From positions 1,240,001 to 1,304,000 of the forward strand of contig NZ_CP126307.1 in assembly GCF_030144325.1 (NCBI RefSeq): a stretch of DNA of 64,000 nucleotides. The letters are read 5' to 3'. Position numbers and translations under genes: made by a program. Source of the DNA: Bosea vestrisii (GTDB lineage Bacteria; Pseudomonadota; Alphaproteobacteria; Rhizobiales; Beijerinckiaceae). Shown here one piece after another: positions 61,229 to 64,000 of this stretch (position 1 is its first letter; each line of letters starts with the position of its first letter). The notes beneath the pieces were generated by a model. That model did no database searches and had not been told where the DNA came from. It saw only the letters and a list, made by a program, of their open reading frames with translations.

Positions 61229-61617
61229 CGCGCCCTCAAAGCGGCATCGGTGGCCGCTGCTGCGCCGATCCCCACAAGATAAGCCACGATATCAGCCCAT
61301 GCGAAGAAGCGACCGAGCAGCAGAACGCCCATACGCGTTGCCCGAAACGCATCCAGCCAGGCTGGATGCCAGAGCTGGCTGAGCTCGACCGCCACTGCAA
61401 CACACGATGCGGCAAGCGCGACCCGGGCGAGGTGCCAGCCCGGGCGCAGCCATGCGACCACGCAATAGACCATGACGCCCCAGAGTGCGGAGCCGAGGCA
61501 CTTTGCGAATATGGGCGGCCAGGCGACGCCCGGCAGGCGCGTCGTCAGGCCGATCGCGATGATGACGATCGCGAAAAGCGCGAGCACGACACGCCGCAAC
61601 GGCCGGATGTCCATCAT
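61225..61617 (-). CDS. DUF2809 family membrane protein
   Basis: 130 residues with four helices. LGSALWGVMVYCVVAWL, CVAVAVELSQLWHPAWLDAFRATRMG (cited by parts) and LLGRFFAWADIVAYLVG match DUF2809. Function unknown. The ATG at 61617 overlaps the DUF817 stop (ATGA), so the two are coupled. Its stop overlaps the convergent orphan stop by four bases. Confidence 0.88.
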   Translation of the reverse strand: MMDIRPLRRVVLALFAIVIIAIGLTTRLPGVAWPPIFAKCLGSALWGVMVYCVVAWLRPGWHLARVALAASCVAVAVELSQLWHPAWLDAFRATRMGVLLLGRFFAWADIVAYLVGIGAAAATDAALRAR

Positions 61618-62504
61618 GGGCGGTCGAGCGGTTGCGGGCGATTGACCAGCGTCACCAGCGTGTAGCTGATGATCAGCAGCAAGGACCACGAGCCGAGCTT
61701 GGCGAAAGAGACCATCGACCAGCCCTGTAATTGCGAAGGGTAGAGCCAGGTCCGCGTGAACGTGCCGATGTTCTCCGAGAACCAGATGAACAGCGCGACC
61801 AGCAACAGCCCGAGCAGGAGCGGCATCGACCGATGCACGCGCCAGACCTTGAAATAGATTTTCGTCCGCGCGAACAGAACCGCGGCGAGCAGGAAGAGCC
61901 CGATACGGGTATCGACCACATAGTGATGCATGAAGAAATTGACGTAGATCAGCACGCTGAGCGCGATCAGGGCCCAGCCCGGCGGGTGGTTCGAGAAGCG
62001 GAAATCGAACAGCCGCCAGGCCCGGCAGATATAGCTGCCGATGCAGGCGTACATGAAGCCGGTGAACAGTGGCACGCCGCCGATGCGGAAGAAGCTCGGC
62101 TCCGGATAGATCCACGAGCCGACAGCCGTCTTGAAGATCTCCATCGCCGTGCCGACGACATGGTAGATCAGGATGACCTTGGCTTCTTCGGCCGTCTCGA
62201 GCCGCGTCAGGATCAGCCCGGCCTGGACCGCCACCATGCTCAGGAAGAGGAAATCGTAGCGCGCCAACGCCGCATCGCGCGGATAGACGAGATAGGTCGC
62301 GATCTGCAGGAAGACGACAATGCCGCCGAACAGGCAGGCCCAGGCCTGCTTCATGCCGAAGCGGATGAACTCGTAGACGCCCGACATGACCGGACGGCCG
62401 GCCATGCGCTTGCCGAGGCGATGTTCAAAATCGATGAAGCCGGCGAGCGGCGGCCAGATGGCGGCAGCGCTGGCCCCCGGGGCACGCATTCCGGGGTTTT
62501 CCAT
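61614..62504 (-). CDS. DUF817 family membrane protein
   Basis: 296 residues with about eight helices: YEFIRFGMKQAWACLFGGIVVF, LIYHVVGTAMEIFKTAVGSW (with H/E), GFMYACIGSYICRAWRL and WFSENIGTFTRTWLYPSQLQGWS. DUF817 is of unknown function. Both candidate starts (ATG 62504 and 62489) lie in the arms of a long hairpin (62478-62514) right after rpoD. Coupled to DUF2809. Confidence 0.88.
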   Translation of the reverse strand: MENPGMRAPGASAAAIWPPLAGFIDFEHRLGKRMAGRPVMSGVYEFIRFGMKQAWACLFGGIVVFLQIATYLVYPRDAALARYDFLFLSMVAVQAGLILTRLETAEEAKVILIYHVVGTAMEIFKTAVGSWIYPEPSFFRIGGVPLFTGFMYACIGSYICRAWRLFDFRFSNHPPGWALIALSVLIYVNFFMHHYVVDTRIGLFLLAAVLFARTKIYFKVWRVHRSMPLLLGLLLVALFIWFSENIGTFTRTWLYPSQLQGWSMVSFAKLGSWSLLLIISYTLVTLVNRPQPLDRP

Positions 62505-62514
62505 GCGTGCCCCG
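62478..62514 (-). promoter_or_regulatory. Hairpin over the DUF817 start codons and after rpoD
   Basis: CGGGGCACGCAT/ATGCGTGCCCCG (62478-62489/62503-62514), a perfect 12-bp stem with a 13-nt loop. It starts 19 bp beyond the rpoD stop. Without a U-tract it is a doubtful rho-independent terminator; as RNA it would cover both possible DUF817 start codons. Confidence 0.6.
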
Positions 62515-62532
62515 AGGCCAGAAGCCGGGCGA

Positions 62533-64000
<1,468 letters not shown>

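Overview
The window is a high-GC, gene-dense stretch of an alphaproteobacterial chromosome. The family mix points to Hyphomicrobiales: an ArsR-methyltransferase fusion next to metF, a CheD-containing chemotaxis operon, DUF2000, DUF2798, DUF2809, DUF817 and HlyU proteins, and cloverleaf-type intergenic repeats. The flavour is Bosea-like, but that is inference from family content, not a search result. No rRNA, CRISPR array, phage integrase or transposase was seen. One tRNA with anticodon CAT is present.

Layout. 1-9 kb: the end of a methionine operon (metF and its ArsR-methyltransferase regulator with a perfect 16-bp palindrome), a VapBC pair, a MocR regulator divergent from an EamA exporter, a MOSC protein, a cold-shock protein, a secreted GH3 beta-glucosidase and L-lactate dehydrogenase. 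9-21 kb: small regulator/target units (LysR with a BASS transporter and DUF2891; two TetR/SDR pairs, each with duplicated operator-like sites; a Phd/VapC pair; EttA; a secreted metallo-beta-lactamase-fold protein; AraC and DUF2000 with start codons overlapping on opposite strands). 21-29 kb: a translationally coupled FliK-like / FlhB-C-like / GNAT trio, then polysaccharide genes (UDP-glucuronate epimerase, ManC-type bifunctional enzyme) and mog.

29.7-40.3 kb is a chemotaxis cluster read entirely on the minus strand: a soluble receptor, a divergent receiver protein, a STAS protein, CheY, CheA, CheW, a transmembrane receptor with a CheR/CheB-docking-like tail, CheR, CheD, CheB and another receiver ending in a strong terminator. 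Most junctions are tight or overlapping. A second large receptor lies at 47-49.5 kb.

40-55 kb: LysR/metC/amino-acid-binding protein, WrbA, a Tat-type secreted intradiol dioxygenase coupled to a bis-heme-like membrane protein, a thioesterase overlapping a channel-like protein, AraC/VOC, MFS, PanE and a PAS-EAL phosphodiesterase. 56-64 kb: HlyU, a frameshifted secreted protein, a membrane-protein/TetR operon behind a 19-bp perfect inverted repeat, YjbQ, LysE, an orphan glycine-rich membrane protein (60185-61228), DUF2809/DUF817, and rpoD running off the right edge.

The most unusual items are two families of intergenic cloverleaf repeats (two copies each), the orphan at 60.2 kb, the inverted repeat that contains a ribosome-binding site at 57.2 kb, the soluble receptor with its output domain first, and the dioxygenase/heme-membrane pair.
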